A stretch of DNA of 64,000 bases from positions 1 through 64,000 of the forward strand of contig NZ_LACC01000022.1 of the NCBI RefSeq assembly GCF_000967965.1. Reading direction: 5' to 3'. Under the pieces are notes generated by a model that was not told the DNA's origin, ran no database searches, and saw only the letters and a program-made list of their open reading frames with translations. Below, piece after piece: positions 25,259 to 35,058 of the stretch (positions are counted from its first letter, which is position 1; each line of letters begins with the position of its first letter). This DNA comes from Pseudomonas fluorescens. GTDB taxonomy: Bacteria; Pseudomonadota; Gammaproteobacteria; Pseudomonadales; Pseudomonadaceae. Position numbers and translations under genes: made by a program.

Positions 25259-25798
25259 ATGGCACGACTAAAAGAGATTTACTGGAAGGAAATCGCACCG
25301 AAGCTTAAGGAAGAACTTAAGCTTTCGAACGTGATGGAAGTTCCACGCGTTACCAAAATCACCCTGAACATGGGTCTGGGCGAAGCGGTCGGTGACAAAA
25401 AAGTCATCGAGCACGCTGTTGCTGACCTGGAAAAGATCACCGGCCAGAAAGTCGTTGTGACCTACGCTCGCAAATCCATCGCTGGCTTTAAAGTCCGTGA
25501 AGGTTGGCCGATCGGCGTCAAAGTGACCCTGCGCCGTGAGCGTATGTACGAATTCCTGGATCGTCTGCTGTCGATCTCCCTGCCTCGGGTCCGCGACTTC
25601 CGCGGCCTGAATGCCAAGTCCTTCGATGGTCGTGGTAACTACAGCATGGGCGTTAAAGAGCAGATCATCTTCCCGGAAATCGACTACGACAAGATCGATG
25701 CTCTCCGCGGTCTGGACATTACCCTGACCACCACTGCCAAGAACGATGATGAAGGTCGCGCGCTGCTGCGTGCTTTCAAATTCCCGTTCCGCAACTGA
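25259..25798 (+). CDS. rplE: 50S ribosomal protein L5
   Basis: 179 aa. Binds 5S rRNA and contacts P-site tRNA. Conserved [35 protein letters not shown] and the C-terminal [20 protein letters not shown]. In E. coli the S8 feedback site lies at the rplE start; the sequence here was not recognised as such a site. Confidence 0.98.
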   Translation: MARLKEIYWKEIAPKLKEELKLSNVMEVPRVTKITLNMGLGEAVGDKKVIEHAVADLEKITGQKVVVTYARKSIAGFKVREGWPIGVKVTLRRERMYEFLDRLLSISLPRVRDFRGLNAKSFDGRGNYSMGVKEQIIFPEIDYDKIDALRGLDITLTTTAKNDDEGRALLRAFKFPFRN

Positions 25799-25811
25799 TT
25801 GGAGTAGGAAA

Positions 25812-26117
25812 ATGGCCAAGATGAGCATGAAAAACCGCGAGCTGAAGCGTCAGCTCACGGTTGCCAAGTACGCCAAGAAGCGTGCAGCACTGAAAGCTAT
25901 CATCGTTGATCTGAACGCAAGTCCAGAAGCACGTTGGGAAGCTACAGTAGCTCTGCAGAAGCAGCCACGTGACGCAAGCGCTTCGCGCATGCGTAACCGC
26001 TGCCGCCTGACCGGTCGTCCACACGGCGTTTACCGCAAGTTCGGCCTCGGCCGTAACAAGCTGCGTGAAGCTGCAATGCGTGGTGACGTACCTGGTCTGG
26101 TTAAAGCCAGCTGGTAA
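25812..26117 (+). CDS. rpsN: 30S ribosomal protein S14 (zinc-free type)
   Basis: 101 aa, the long form without the CxxC zinc pairs, as in E. coli. ATG 25812 follows GGAGTAGGAA; the longer in-frame start at 25746 is inside rplE. Conserved [21 protein letters not shown]. It is the last gene before an unusual 209-base structured spacer. Confidence 0.98.
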   Translation: MAKMSMKNRELKRQLTVAKYAKKRAALKAIIVDLNASPEARWEATVALQKQPRDASASRMRNRCRLTGRPHGVYRKFGLGRNKLREAAMRGDVPGLVKASW

Positions 26118-26132
26118 GCACTGTCAAAGTCT

Positions 26133-26164
26133 CGGTGGTCCGGATCGCAAGATCCTGACCACCG
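26133..26164 (+). promoter_or_regulatory. GNRA-capped stem-loop downstream of rpsN
   Basis: Outer stem CGGTGGTC (26133-26140) / GACCACCG (26157-26164), one C-T mismatch, inner stem GGATC (26142-26146) / GATCC (26151-26155), GCAA tetraloop. No T-run follows. A stable RNA element of unknown role, 15 bases after the rpsN stop. Confidence 0.6.
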
Positions 26165-26178
26165 GTGACCTTGAACTT

Positions 26179-26210
26179 GAATCAAGCCCCTTTTGGGGCT
26201 TGATTCATTT
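26179..26210 (+). terminator. Terminator-like hairpin between rpsN and rpsH
   Basis: Perfect 12-bp stem GAATCAAGCCCC (26179-26190) / GGGGCTTGATTC (26195-26206), loop TTTT, followed only by ATTTG, so termination may be partial. Its 3' arm contains the -35 of the promoter below. Confidence 0.65.
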
Positions 26211-26228
26211 GTGGGGTGTGTCTAGAAT
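26200..26228 (+). promoter_or_regulatory. Internal spc-operon promoter upstream of rpsH
   Basis: -35 TTGATT (26200-26205), 17-base spacer, -10 TAGAAT (26223-26228), then GC-rich CCCGGC. It would start a separate transcript for rpsH-rplF-rplR-rpsE-rpmD-rplO-secY-rpmJ with a leader of about 90 bases. Confidence 0.7.
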
Positions 26229-26284
26229 ACCCGGCTCGCCTGAGCCCGTGCTTTTTCCGCATGGATGAGCTCGGCGACAAGTAG

Positions 26285-26306
26285 TAGCCGCAAGGCTAAT
26301 TTTTTT
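26285..26306 (+). terminator. Short hairpin plus T7 run in the rpsH leader (possible attenuator)
   Basis: TAGCC (26285-26289) / GGCTA (26294-26298) with GCAA tetraloop, one A, then seven Ts (26300-26306), ending just before the rpsH ribosome-binding TAGGAG. The stem is only 5 bp, so it is weak by itself; the position suggests a regulated leader. Confidence 0.4.
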
Positions 26307-26326
26307 GTATTAGGAGCGTCTAGCCC

Positions 26327-26719
26327 ATGAGTATGCAGGACCCGTTAGCGGACATGCTAACTCGAATCCGTAATGCCCAGATGGCTGAAAAGTCCGTCGT
26401 AAGCATGCCATCTTCTACTTTGAAGGTAGCTGTTGCCAAAGTCCTGAAGGACGAAGGTTACATTGCGGGTTATCAGATCAGCAGCGAAATCAAACCACTG
26501 CTGTCCATCGAGCTGAAGTACTTCGAAGGCCGTCCGGTCATCGAAGAAGTGAAGCGCGTTAGCCGTCCAGGCCTGCGTCAGTACAAGTCCGTCGATGATC
26601 TGCCAAAAGTTCGTGGCGGTCTCGGTGTGTCTATCGTCTCCACCAACAAAGGTGTGATGACGGATCGTGCTGCGCGCGCTGCCGGTGTCGGCGGCGAAGT
26701 TCTTTGCACTGTGTTCTAA
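26327..26719 (+). CDS. rpsH: 30S ribosomal protein S8
   Basis: 130 aa. Binds 16S helix 21 and in E. coli is the translational repressor of the spc operon. Canonical [18 protein letters not shown] start and C-terminal [21 protein letters not shown] before the ATG. Here it heads a sub-operon with its own promoter. Confidence 0.98.
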   Translation: MSMQDPLADMLTRIRNAQMAEKSVVSMPSSTLKVAVAKVLKDEGYIAGYQISSEIKPLLSIELKYFEGRPVIEEVKRVSRPGLRQYKSVDDLPKVRGGLGVSIVSTNKGVMTDRAARAAGVGGEVLCTVF

Positions 26720-26731
26720 GGGGGGATAAGC

Positions 26732-27265
26732 ATGTCACGCGTCGCTAAGAACCCCGTTAAGCTGCCAGCCGGTGTCGAAGTAAAATTCGCAGGCCAACAG
26801 CTTTCGGTGAAGGGTGCCAAGGGCACTCTCGAACTGAACATCCATTCGTCCGTTGAGATCGTTGAAGAAGCTGGTGAGCTGCGTTTCGCTGCTCGCAATG
26901 GCGATCAACAAACTCGCGCAATGGCTGGTACCACTCGTGCGTTGGTAAACAACATGGTCCAAGGCGTAAGCCAAGGCTTCGAGCGCAAGCTCCAGCTGGT
27001 CGGTGTTGGTTACAAAGCGCAAGCAAAAGGCACAGTGCTGAACCTGGCTCTTGGCTTCTCGCACCCAGTGGATTATGAACTGCCGGAAGGCATCACCGCT
27101 GAGACTCCTAGCCAGACCGATATCCTGATCAAGGGCATCGATAAGCAGCTGGTAGGTCAAGTGGCCGCCGAGATCCGCGACTTCCGTCCACCAGAGCCGT
27201 ACAAAGGCAAAGGTGTGCGCTACGCGGACGAAGTCGTCCGTCGTAAAGAAGCCAAGAAGAAGTAG
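26732..27265 (+). CDS. rplF: 50S ribosomal protein L6
   Basis: 177 aa. Two duplicated alpha/beta domains; contacts the sarcin-ricin region. [16 protein letters not shown] start and [17 protein letters not shown] end are canonical. AAGGGGGG before the ATG, 12 bases after rpsH. Confidence 0.98.
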   Translation: MSRVAKNPVKLPAGVEVKFAGQQLSVKGAKGTLELNIHSSVEIVEEAGELRFAARNGDQQTRAMAGTTRALVNNMVQGVSQGFERKLQLVGVGYKAQAKGTVLNLALGFSHPVDYELPEGITAETPSQTDILIKGIDKQLVGQVAAEIRDFRPPEPYKGKGVRYADEVVRRKEAKKK

Positions 27266-27275
27266 GGCATAGCAA

Positions 27276-27626
27276 ATGACCGACAAAAAAGTTACTCGAC
27301 TGCGTCGCGCTCGCAAAGCACGCCTGAAAATGCACGAACTCGAAGTCGTGCGTCTCTGCGTGTTCCGCTCGTCGCAGCACATCTACGCCCAGGTCATTTC
27401 GGCCGACGGCAACAAAGTCCTGGCATCTGCCTCGACTTTGGATAAAGAACTGCGTGATGGCGCCACTGGCAACATCGACGCGGCCACTAAGGTTGGCCAG
27501 CTGGTCGCTACGCGTGCTAAAGCCGCTGGCGTCTCGCAGGTGGCTTTCGACCGCTCTGGCTTCAAGTATCACGGCCGCGTCAAGGCGCTGGCTGATGCTG
27601 CTCGTGAAGCTGGGCTGGAGTTCTAA
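27276..27626 (+). CDS. rplR: 50S ribosomal protein L18
   Basis: 116 aa. 5S rRNA-binding protein with L5. Basic N-terminus ([15 protein letters not shown]) and [20 protein letters not shown] block are conserved. TAGGGCA lies before ATG 27276. Confidence 0.98.
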   Translation: MTDKKVTRLRRARKARLKMHELEVVRLCVFRSSQHIYAQVISADGNKVLASASTLDKELRDGATGNIDAATKVGQLVATRAKAAGVSQVAFDRSGFKYHGRVKALADAAREAGLEF

Positions 27627-27629
27627 GTT

Positions 27630-28130
27630 ATGTCAAATAACGACCAAAAGCGCGACGAAGGCTACATCGAGAAGCTGGTTCAAGTTAACCGCGTAGCCAA
27701 AACCGTTAAAGGCGGCCGTATCTTCACTTTCACCGCGTTGACCGTGGTGGGTGATGGTAAAGGGCGTGTTGGCTTCGGCCGTGGCAAGTCGCGTGAAGTG
27801 CCTGCTGCGATCCAGAAGGCAATGGAAGCTGCTCGCCGCAACATGATCCAAGTTGATCTGAACGGCACCACTCTGCAGTACGCAATGAAGTCCGGTCACG
27901 GCGCTTCGAAGGTGTACATGCAGCCTGCTTCTGAAGGTACCGGTATCATCGCTGGCGGCGCTATGCGTGCTGTCCTCGAAGTTGCTGGTGTTCAGAACGT
28001 TCTGGCCAAGTGCTACGGCTCGACTAACCCGGTAAACGTGGTTCACGCCACTTTCAAAGGTTTGAAAGCTATGCAGTCTCCTGAATCCATTGCCGCCAAG
28101 CGTGGCAAAAGCGTCAAGGAGATCTTCTGA
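27630..28130 (+). CDS. rpsE: 30S ribosomal protein S5
   Basis: 166 aa. Decoding-fidelity protein at the mRNA entry. [19 protein letters not shown] carries the spectinomycin-sensitive loop; [19 protein letters not shown] is conserved. Three bases after rplR. Confidence 0.98.
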   Translation: MSNNDQKRDEGYIEKLVQVNRVAKTVKGGRIFTFTALTVVGDGKGRVGFGRGKSREVPAAIQKAMEAARRNMIQVDLNGTTLQYAMKSGHGASKVYMQPASEGTGIIAGGAMRAVLEVAGVQNVLAKCYGSTNPVNVVHATFKGLKAMQSPESIAAKRGKSVKEIF

Positions 28131-28132
28131 TC

Positions 28133-28309
28133 ATGGCTACCGTAAAAGTTACGCTGATCAAAAGCATGACCGGCCGCATCCCTAACCACAAATTGTGCGT
28201 TAAGGGTCTGGGTCTGCGTCGCATCGGTCACACTGTAGAAGTACTTGATACTCCCGAGAATCGCGGGATGATCAACAAGGCTTACTACATGCTGCGTGTC
28301 GAGGGTTAA
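28133..28309 (+). CDS. rpmD: 50S ribosomal protein L30
   Basis: 58 aa, translated by eye. Begins [20 protein letters not shown] and ends [31 protein letters not shown] is the family signature. Two bases after rpsE, three bases before rplO, so fully embedded in the operon. Confidence 0.97.
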   Translation: MATVKVTLIKSMTGRIPNHKLCVKGLGLRRIGHTVEVLDTPENRGMINKAYYMLRVEG

Positions 28310-28312
28310 TCG

Positions 28313-28750
28313 ATGAAACTCAATGATCTGAGTCCAGCGCCGGGTTCCCGTCGCGAAAAGCATCGTCCGGGCCGTGGTATCGGTAGTGGTTTGGGCAAGA
28401 CCGGTGGCCGTGGCCACAAAGGTCAGTCCTCCCGCTCCGGTGGCACCATTGCTCCAGGCTTTGAAGGCGGTCAACAGCCGCTGCATCGTCGCCTGCCGAA
28501 GTTCGGTTTCGTTTCCCTGAAGGCCATGGACCGCGCAGAAGTGCGTCTGTCCGAGCTGGCTAAAGTGGAAGGCGACATCGTCACCGTGCAGTCCCTGAAA
28601 GATGCCAACGTGATCAACGTCAACGTACAGCGTGTGAAAATCATGCTGTCCGGTGAAGTGACTCGCGCTGTCACTATCGGCAAGGGAATCGGCGCCACCA
28701 AAGGTGCGCGTGCGGCTATCGAAGCAGCTGGCGGCAAGTTCGAGGAATAA
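28313..28750 (+). CDS. rplO: 50S ribosomal protein L15
   Basis: 145 aa. Late-assembly protein with a long glycine- and arginine-rich extension ([20 protein letters not shown]) threading 23S rRNA. secY begins on the base after its stop, so the two are likely coupled. Confidence 0.98.
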   Translation: MKLNDLSPAPGSRREKHRPGRGIGSGLGKTGGRGHKGQSSRSGGTIAPGFEGGQQPLHRRLPKFGFVSLKAMDRAEVRLSELAKVEGDIVTVQSLKDANVINVNVQRVKIMLSGEVTRAVTIGKGIGATKGARAAIEAAGGKFEE

Positions 28751-30079
28751 ATGGCTAAGCAAGGTGCTCTCTCTGCGCTCGGCAAAGGCGGTATGTCTGA
28801 ACTCTGGGCTCGTCTGCGTTTTCTGTTCCTGGCGATTATCGTCTACCGAATAGGCGCACACATCCCGGTTCCAGGTATCAACCCGGACCGACTCGCGGAC
28901 CTGTTTCGACAGAATGAGGGGACCATTCTTAGCTTGTTCAACATGTTTTCCGGCGGCGCGCTGGAGCGGATGAGCATCTTTGCACTGGGGATCATGCCGT
29001 ACATCTCGGCATCGATCATCATGCAACTGATGACAGCCGTCAGCCCGCAGCTGGAGCAGTTGAAGAAGGAAGGTGAAGCTGGCCGTCGCAAGATCAGCCA
29101 GTACACCCGCTACGGCACTGTCGTCCTCGCTCTCGTCCAGGCCATTGGCATGTCCATTGGTCTGGCGGGGCAGGGCGTTGCGTTCACTGGTGACTTTGGC
29201 TTCCATTTCGTCGCGGTATCCACTTTTGTGGCTGGTGCGATGTTCATGATGTGGCTGGGTGAGCAGATTACTGAGCGTGGTGTTGGCAACGGTATCTCGA
29301 TGTTGATTTTTTCGGGTATCGTCGCCGGTCTTCCGAGAGCGATCGGGCAGTCTTTCGAGTCTGCACGTCAGGGTGATATCAACATCTTCGCCCTGGTTGC
29401 CATCGGTTTGCTGGCAGTAGCGATTATCGGTTTCGTGGTGTTCATTGAGCGTGGTCAGCGTCGTATTGCTGTTCACTACGCCAAGCGTCAGCAGGGCCGC
29501 AAGGTCTTCGCTGCGCAGACTAGCCACTTGCCGCTGAAGGTGAACATGGCCGGTGTTATTCCGGCTATTTTCGCGAGCAGCATTTTGCTGTTCCCGGCTT
29601 CGTTGGGTGCCTGGTTCGGTCAGTCTGAAGGTATGGGCTGGTTGCAGGACATCTCGCAGTCGATCGCTCCTGGTCAGCCGTTGAATATTCTGCTGTTTAG
29701 TGCAGGGATTATTTTCTTCTGCTTCTTCTATACGGCGTTGATGTTCAATCCGAAAGACGTAGCGGAAAACCTGAAGAAGTCCGGTGCCTTTATTCCGGGC
29801 ATCCGTCCAGGTGAGCAGTCTGCGCGCTACATTGATGGCGTTCTGACTCGCTTGACCATGTTCGGTGCTCTTTACATGACGGCCGTCTGCCTGTTGCCCC
29901 AGTTCCTGGTGGTTGCAGCCAACGTACCGTTCTACCTTGGCGGGACCTCGTTGCTGATCGTCGTCGTGGTTGTGATGGACTTCATGTCCCAAGTACAATC
30001 GCACCTCGTTTCGCACCAGTACGAATCCCTGATGAAGAAAGCCAACCTGAAGGGTTACGGCAGCGGCATGCTGCGCTGA
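28751..30079 (+). CDS. secY: Preprotein translocase subunit SecY
   Basis: 442 aa. Channel subunit of SecYEG in the inner membrane. Ten hydrophobic segments are countable. Blocks seen: plug region after TM1 ([11 protein letters not shown]), TM2 [13 protein letters not shown], and the SecA/ribosome-contact loop near [21 protein letters not shown] 28751 is flush with the rplO stop. Confidence 0.99.
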   Translation: MAKQGALSALGKGGMSELWARLRFLFLAIIVYRIGAHIPVPGINPDRLADLFRQNEGTILSLFNMFSGGALERMSIFALGIMPYISASIIMQLMTAVSPQLEQLKKEGEAGRRKISQYTRYGTVVLALVQAIGMSIGLAGQGVAFTGDFGFHFVAVSTFVAGAMFMMWLGEQITERGVGNGISMLIFSGIVAGLPRAIGQSFESARQGDINIFALVAIGLLAVAIIGFVVFIERGQRRIAVHYAKRQQGRKVFAAQTSHLPLKVNMAGVIPAIFASSILLFPASLGAWFGQSEGMGWLQDISQSIAPGQPLNILLFSAGIIFFCFFYTALMFNPKDVAENLKKSGAFIPGIRPGEQSARYIDGVLTRLTMFGALYMTAVCLLPQFLVVAANVPFYLGGTSLLIVVVVVMDFMSQVQSHLVSHQYESLMKKANLKGYGSGMLR

Positions 30080-30103
30080 CCCATAAGGTTCGAGGAGTTG
30101 GTG

Positions 30104-30220
30104 ATGAAAGTTCGTGCATCGGTGAAAAAGCTGTGCCGTAACTGCAAGATTATTCGCCGCGAAGGTGTTGTTCGAGTAATTTGCAGCGCGGAACCGCGTC
30201 ACAAACAGCGCCAAGGCTGA
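30104..30220 (+). CDS. rpmJ: 50S ribosomal protein L36, zinc-ribbon form
   Basis: 38 aa, too short for usual ORF cut-offs; translated by eye: [19 protein letters not shown] to HKQRQG. Cys11, Cys14, Cys27 and His33 form the zinc ribbon, so this is the zinc-binding (C+) paralogue. CGAGGAG lies before the ATG. Last gene of the spc unit. Confidence 0.96.
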
Positions 30221-30238
30221 GTGTGATTGTGCTTCAAG

Positions 30239-30273
30239 CCCGGCAGCTAGTGCGCTGCCGGGTTGATTATTTG
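30239..30273 (+). terminator. Hairpin after rpmJ (probable spc terminator)
   Basis: 9-bp stem CCCGGCAGC (30239-30247) / GCTGCCGGG (30254-30262), loop TAGTGC. The following TTGATTATTTG is T-rich but interrupted, so termination may be incomplete; it also contains the -35 of the next promoter. Confidence 0.65.
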
Positions 30274-30291
30274 TTATTACAGCGATATTAT
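30263..30291 (+). promoter_or_regulatory. alpha operon promoter
   Basis: -35 TTGATT (30263-30268), 17-base spacer, -10 TATTAT (30286-30291), followed by CTCGCGCCC. The roughly 55-base leader to rpsM is where S4 feedback acts in E. coli; the pseudoknot was not recognised here. Confidence 0.7.
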
Positions 30292-30350
30292 CTCGCGCCC
30301 TATTTCTTGGCTTCCGGGGCGTAGGTAGCTGTCAATTGGAGTCCCACTGA

Positions 30351-30707
30351 ATGGCCCGTATTGCAGGCGTTAACATTCCAGATAACAAGCATACTGTTAT
30401 CTCGCTGACCTACATCTATGGTGTTGGTCGCACTACTGCACAGAAAATTTGTGCAGAGACTGGGGTAAACCCAGCAGCAAAGATCAAAGATCTGAGCGAC
30501 GAGCAAATTGAACAGCTGCGTGGCGAAGTGGCGAAGTTCACCACTGAAGGTGACCTGCGTCGCGAAATCAACATGAAAATCAAGCGCTTGATGGACCTCG
30601 GTTGCTATCGCGGTCTGCGTCATCGTCGCGGTCTTCCAGTGCGCGGTCAGCGTACCAAGACCAACGCGCGTACCCGTAAAGGTCCGCGTAAGCCGATCCG
30701 CAAGTAA
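30351..30707 (+). CDS. rpsM: 30S ribosomal protein S13
   Basis: 118 aa. Head protein bridging to L5 and contacting P-site tRNA through its basic tail ([18 protein letters not shown]). Canonical [13 protein letters not shown] start with GGAG upstream. First gene of the alpha operon. Confidence 0.98.
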   Translation: MARIAGVNIPDNKHTVISLTYIYGVGRTTAQKICAETGVNPAAKIKDLSDEQIEQLRGEVAKFTTEGDLRREINMKIKRLMDLGCYRGLRHRRGLPVRGQRTKTNARTRKGPRKPIRK

Positions 30708-30737
30708 TCGCCCCAGCGAATCGACAGGAAATTAATC

Positions 30738-31127
30738 ATGGCAAAACCTGCTGCTCGTCCTCGTAAAAAAGTTAAAAAGACAGTGGTTGATGGCATCGCC
30801 CACATCCATGCATCTTTTAACAACACCATCGTGACCATCACCGACCGTCAAGGTAACGCTCTTTCCTGGGCTACCTCCGGTGGTTCGGGTTTCCGCGGTT
30901 CCCGCAAGTCCACCCCGTTTGCTGCTCAAGTAGCTGCTGAACGTGCTGGTCAAGCTGCGCTGGAATACGGCCTGAAAAACCTCGACGTCAATGTCAAAGG
31001 TCCAGGTCCAGGTCGTGAATCCGCAGTCCGCGCTTTGAACGGCTGTGGCTACAAGATCGCCAGCATCACCGACGTGACGCCAATCCCGCACAACGGGTGC
31101 CGTCCGCCGAAGAAGCGCCGCGTGTAA
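30738..31127 (+). CDS. rpsK: 30S ribosomal protein S11
   Basis: 129 aa. Platform protein near the Shine-Dalgarno cleft. Conserved [19 protein letters not shown] and C-terminal [20 protein letters not shown] before ATG 30738. Confidence 0.98.
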   Translation: MAKPAARPRKKVKKTVVDGIAHIHASFNNTIVTITDRQGNALSWATSGGSGFRGSRKSTPFAAQVAAERAGQAALEYGLKNLDVNVKGPGPGRESAVRALNGCGYKIASITDVTPIPHNGCRPPKKRRV

Positions 31128-31145
31128 TCCAGGAGATTGTAAAGA

Positions 31146-31766
31146 ATGGCTCGTTACATTGGTCCAAAATGCAAACTCGCTCGTCGCGAAGGCACCGATC
31201 TCTTCCTGAAGAGCGGCGTGCGCGCGATCGAATCGAAGTGCAACATTGAAGCAGCACCTGGTATCCACGGCCAACGCCGCGGTCGCCAGTCCGATTACGG
31301 CACCCAACTGCGTGAAAAGCAGAAGGTCCGTCGTATCTACGGCGTTCTCGAGCGTCAATTCAGCGGCTACTACAAAGAAGCTGCTGGCAAGAAAGGTGCA
31401 ACCGGTGAAAACCTGCTGCAACTGCTCGAATGCCGTCTGGACAACGTTGTATACCGTATGGGCTTTGGTTCGACTCGTGCCGAATCCCGTCAGCTGGTAT
31501 CGCACAAGTCGATCAGCGTAAACGGTCAGACCGTTAACGTTCCGTCCTACCAGGTTCGTGCTGGTGACGTGGTCGCTGTTCGCGAGAAAGCAAAAAATCA
31601 ACTTCGCATTGTCCAAGCTCTCGATCTGTGTGCCCAACGTGGCCGCGTAGAATGGGTAGAAGTAGACACTGAGAAGAAGTCGGGCGTTTTCAAGAACGTT
31701 CCAGCTCGCAGTGATCTGTCCGCCGACATCAACGAAAGCCTGATTGTCGAGCTCTACTCCAAGTAA
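31146..31766 (+). CDS. rpsD: 30S ribosomal protein S4
   Basis: 206 aa. Primary 16S binder and fidelity protein; in E. coli the repressor of the alpha operon. [15 protein letters not shown] start, zinc-free N-terminus, and the S4 RNA-binding domain ([31 protein letters not shown]). Confidence 0.98.
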   Translation: MARYIGPKCKLARREGTDLFLKSGVRAIESKCNIEAAPGIHGQRRGRQSDYGTQLREKQKVRRIYGVLERQFSGYYKEAAGKKGATGENLLQLLECRLDNVVYRMGFGSTRAESRQLVSHKSISVNGQTVNVPSYQVRAGDVVAVREKAKNQLRIVQALDLCAQRGRVEWVEVDTEKKSGVFKNVPARSDLSADINESLIVELYSK

Positions 31767-31788
31767 GGGCTAGAAAATAGGTGCATCC

Positions 31789-32790
31789 ATGCAGATTTCG
31801 GTAAATGAGTTCCTGACACCCCGCCACATTGATGTGCAGGTTGTCAGTCCAACCCGCGCCAAGATCACTCTCGAGCCTCTCGAGCGTGGCTTTGGCCATA
31901 CCCTGGGCAACGCGCTGCGCCGCATCCTGTTGTCCTCAATGCCCGGCTGTGCAGTAGTCGAGGCCGAGATTGACGGTGTGCTCCACGAGTACAGCGCCAT
32001 CGAAGGTGTACAGGAAGACGTAATTGAAATCCTGTTGAACCTTAAAGGTCTGGCTATCAAGCTGCACGGTCGTGACGAAGTTACGCTGACCTTGTCGAAG
32101 AAGGGTTCGGGGGTGGTTACCGCTGCCGATATTCAGCTGGATCATGATGTCGAGATCGTTAATCCCGATCACGTAATCGCTAACCTGGCGTCTAACGGCG
32201 CCCTGAACATGAAGCTCGTAGTAGCTCGTGGTCGTGGTTATGAACCGGCAGATTCGCGTCAGAGCGATGAAGACGAAAGCCGCAGCATCGGTCGCTTGCA
32301 GCTTGACTCTTCGTTCAGCCCGGTTCGCCGTATCGCATACGTGGTGGAAAACGCCCGTGTCGAGCAGCGTACTAACCTGGACAAGCTGGTTATTGATCTG
32401 GAAACCAACGGTACTCTGGATCCTGAAGAGGCAATTCGCCGCGCTGCAACCATCCTGCAACAGCAGTTGGCTGCGTTCGTCGACCTCAAGGGTGACAGTG
32501 AGCCAGTGGTTGTCGAGCAGGAAGACGAGATCGATCCGATCCTGCTTCGCCCGGTTGACGATCTGGAACTGACTGTACGTTCGGCTAACTGCCTTAAGGC
32601 GGAAAACATCTACTACATCGGTGACCTGATTCAGCGTACCGAAGTAGAGCTGTTGAAGACTCCGAACCTGGGCAAGAAATCCTTGACTGAAATCAAGGAC
32701 GTTCTGGCCTCCCGCGGTCTGTCCCTCGGCATGCGCCTCGACAACTGGCCGCCTGCAAGTCTTAAGAAGGACGACAAGGCGACTGCCTGA
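31789..32790 (+). CDS. rpoA: DNA-directed RNA polymerase subunit alpha
   Basis: 333 aa. The N-terminal domain ([20 protein letters not shown]) dimerises and nucleates the polymerase; a flexible linker (EQEDEIDPI region) leads to the C-terminal domain with the DNA- and activator-contact residues in [12 protein letters not shown] and [22 protein letters not shown] precedes ATG 31789; only a weak ribosome-binding match. Confidence 0.99.
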   Translation: MQISVNEFLTPRHIDVQVVSPTRAKITLEPLERGFGHTLGNALRRILLSSMPGCAVVEAEIDGVLHEYSAIEGVQEDVIEILLNLKGLAIKLHGRDEVTLTLSKKGSGVVTAADIQLDHDVEIVNPDHVIANLASNGALNMKLVVARGRGYEPADSRQSDEDESRSIGRLQLDSSFSPVRRIAYVVENARVEQRTNLDKLVIDLETNGTLDPEEAIRRAATILQQQLAAFVDLKGDSEPVVVEQEDEIDPILLRPVDDLELTVRSANCLKAENIYYIGDLIQRTEVELLKTPNLGKKSLTEIKDVLASRGLSLGMRLDNWPPASLKKDDKATA

Positions 32791-32832
32791 TCGTCGTAAT
32801 CACCGAACGTAGTGTTTGGTAAGGAATGAACC

Positions 32833-33219
32833 ATGCGTCATCGTAAAAGTGGTCGTCACCTGAGCCGCACCAGCTCGCACCGCAAGGCCATGTTCCAAAA
32901 CATGGCGGTGTCGCTGTTCGAGCACGAGCTGATCAAAACTACTCTGCCAAAAGCTAAAGAACTGCGCCGCGTTGCCGAGCCGCTGATCACTTTGGCCAAG
33001 ATAGATAGCGTTGCTAACCGCCGTCTGGCTTTCGACCGTACTCGTTCGAAAGCTATCGTTGGTAAGCTCTTCAACGACCTGGGCAAGCGTTACGCTACCC
33101 GTGAGGGTGGCTACCTGCGCATCCTCAAGTGCGGTTTCCGCGCTGGCGACAACGCGCCTATGGCGTACGTCGAGTTGGTTGATCGTGCTACTGCTGGCGA
33201 AGCTGTATCTGCCGAGTAA
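32833..33219 (+). CDS. rplQ: 50S ribosomal protein L17
   Basis: 128 aa. Surface protein close to the tunnel exit. [20 protein letters not shown] start and C-terminal [14 protein letters not shown] are conserved. AAGGAA before the ATG. Last gene of the ribosomal block, followed by a strong terminator. Confidence 0.98.
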   Translation: MRHRKSGRHLSRTSSHRKAMFQNMAVSLFEHELIKTTLPKAKELRRVAEPLITLAKIDSVANRRLAFDRTRSKAIVGKLFNDLGKRYATREGGYLRILKCGFRAGDNAPMAYVELVDRATAGEAVSAE

Positions 33220-33237
33220 GACGTCAGTCTGAAACAA

Positions 33238-33266
33238 AGAACCGGGCCTAGTGCCCGGTTTTTTGT
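33238..33266 (+). terminator. Rho-independent terminator of the alpha operon
   Basis: 7-bp stem ACCGGGC (33241-33247) / GCCCGGT (33253-33259), loop CTAGT, followed by TTTTTTG. The remaining 190 bases to katA form its regulatory region; they contain GATGATCA twice (33331 and 33391) but I could not name a binding site or a clear -35/-10 pair. Confidence 0.92.
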
Positions 33267-33455
33267 GCCTGTAAGAAACGCGTCGTTTGTACAAGCGTCT
33301 CCTTCGTCCACGCCGGCATTATGTGTTGGGGATGATCATTATCTTTCTCTATCGATGACTGCAAGTTAATGAATTTGTAGCTGTCATATTGATGATCAAT
33401 ACTCCTTCTCAGCCGATAGCCGGCAGTTCAAGACCGACAGAGGAAGGAAGATCGC

Positions 33456-34910
33456 ATGAGCCAAAACAAAACGCTTACCACCGCCAGTGGCGCTCCTGTT
33501 GCCGATAACCAGAATTCCCGTTCCGCCGGCCCTCGTGGCCCGCTGCTGCTCGACGACTTTCACTTGATCGAGAAGCTTGCCCACTTCAACCGTGAAAACA
33601 TCCCTGAGCGCCGTGTGCACGCCAAAGGCTCGGGTGCCTACGGTACGTTCACCGTGACGCGCGATATCACTCAATACACCAGCGCGAAGCTGTTTGAGGC
33701 AGTCGGTAAGCAAACCCCGACTTTCCTGCGGTTTTCCACCGTGGGTGGTGAGCGTGGTTCGGCCGATACCGAGCGTGATCCGCGCGGGTTCGCCTTGAAG
33801 TTCTACACCGAGGAAGGCAACTGGGACATCGTTGGCAACAACACCCCCGTGTTCTTCATTCGTGATCCACTGAAGTTTCCGGACTTTATCCACACCCAGA
33901 AGCGTTTGCCGCAAAGCAACCTGAAGAGTGCCCAGGCGATGTGGGACTTCTGGTCGCATTCGCCCGAGGCGCTGCACCAAGTCACCATCCTGTTCTCCGA
34001 CCGGGGTATCCCTGATGGATACCGCCACATGCACGGCTTTGGCAGCCACACCTACAGCCTCATCAACGCTCAAGGTGAGCGTCATTGGGTGAAGTGGCAC
34101 TACAAGACCAAACAGGGGATCAAGAACCTTGCTCCTGCCGAGGCTGCGCGCCTGGCGGGTACTGATCCGGATTACGCCCAGCGCGATCTGTTCAATGCCA
34201 TCGAGCAGGGTGATTTCCCGAAATGGCGCGTGTGCATTCAGATCATGAGCGAGGCTCAGGCCGCGGCGCACTACGAGAACCCGTTTGATGTCACCAAAAC
34301 CTGGTCGCAGAAAGAGTTTCCACTGATTGAGGTCGGAGAACTTGAGCTCAATCGAAATCCGCAGAACTACTTCGCGGAAGTCGAGCAAGCGGCGTTCGGT
34401 CCCAGCAACATGGTCCCGGGTGTTGGTCTGTCGCCCGATCGTATGCTGCAAGGGCGGGTCTTCGCCTACGCGGACGCTCATCGCTACCGTGTCGGCACCA
34501 ATCACCAGCAGTTGCCCGTCAACGCTCCACGGAGTCCGGTCAACACTTACCAGCGCGATGGTTCGATGGCTTTTGGCAGCAATGGCGGAGCGGCGCCGAA
34601 CTACGAGCCGAACAGCTACGTTGAGTCGCCGAAGCAGGCGCCTCGTTACGCTGAGCCCGCGTTGGCCCTCAGTGGTGCCGCCGATCGTTACGATCACCGT
34701 GAGGACACGGATTACTACAGTCACGCCGGCGCATTGTTCCGCTTGATGACTGAAGAGCAGAAATCACTGCTGATCAGCAACATCGCCGGTGCGATCTCGG
34801 GTGTGTCGAGTGATGTGGTTGATCGCCAGCTGCAACATTTCTACAAGGCTGACCCGGCGTATGGAGAAGCAATCGCAAAACTGCTCAACGTACAGCTTAA
34901 CGAAGTCTAA
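33456..34910 (+). CDS. katA: Monofunctional heme catalase KatA (small-subunit, clade 3 type)
   Basis: 484 aa. Dismutates hydrogen peroxide; the main housekeeping catalase of Pseudomonas. Distal-side motif [14 protein letters not shown] contains the catalytic His; [20 protein letters not shown], the Asn-containing region around NNTPVFF, and the proximal heme ligand block [14 protein letters not shown] with the axial Tyr are present. No signal peptide, so cytoplasmic. The length near 480 aa marks the small-subunit group. AGGAAGGAAG lies before the ATG. It is followed by a terminator and then by the ferritin gene, the same pairing of peroxide and iron defence as in P. aeruginosa. Confidence 0.97.
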   Translation: MSQNKTLTTASGAPVADNQNSRSAGPRGPLLLDDFHLIEKLAHFNRENIPERRVHAKGSGAYGTFTVTRDITQYTSAKLFEAVGKQTPTFLRFSTVGGERGSADTERDPRGFALKFYTEEGNWDIVGNNTPVFFIRDPLKFPDFIHTQKRLPQSNLKSAQAMWDFWSHSPEALHQVTILFSDRGIPDGYRHMHGFGSHTYSLINAQGERHWVKWHYKTKQGIKNLAPAEAARLAGTDPDYAQRDLFNAIEQGDFPKWRVCIQIMSEAQAAAHYENPFDVTKTWSQKEFPLIEVGELELNRNPQNYFAEVEQAAFGPSNMVPGVGLSPDRMLQGRVFAYADAHRYRVGTNHQQLPVNAPRSPVNTYQRDGSMAFGSNGGAAPNYEPNSYVESPKQAPRYAEPALALSGAADRYDHREDTDYYSHAGALFRLMTEEQKSLLISNIAGAISGVSSDVVDRQLQHFYKADPAYGEAIAKLLNVQLNEV

Positions 34911-34920
34911 ATGAGAAGCA

Positions 34921-34947
34921 GAACCGCCCTTGTTTGGGCGGTTTTTG
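34921..34947 (+). terminator. Rho-independent terminator after katA
   Basis: 7-bp stem ACCGCCC (34923-34929) / GGGCGGT (34936-34942), loop TTGTTT, then TTTTG. The 110 bases between it and ftnA should hold the ferritin promoter, which I could not place. Confidence 0.9.
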
Positions 34948-35058
34948 CGTTATTTCAGCCGATTTTCTCAGAATATCTTCGCTTTTATTGCGTCTTGCGA
35001 GTGACGGTATGGGCATGTTGGTTCAAACTACAACTTTCAAGCAGGGAGATGTAGGGCA

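Noticed and set aside
33331-33400. OxyR-type site upstream of katA around the two GATGATCA repeats
   Set aside because: Alignment to ATAG-N7-CTAT spacing gave too few matches; the repeat may be chance.
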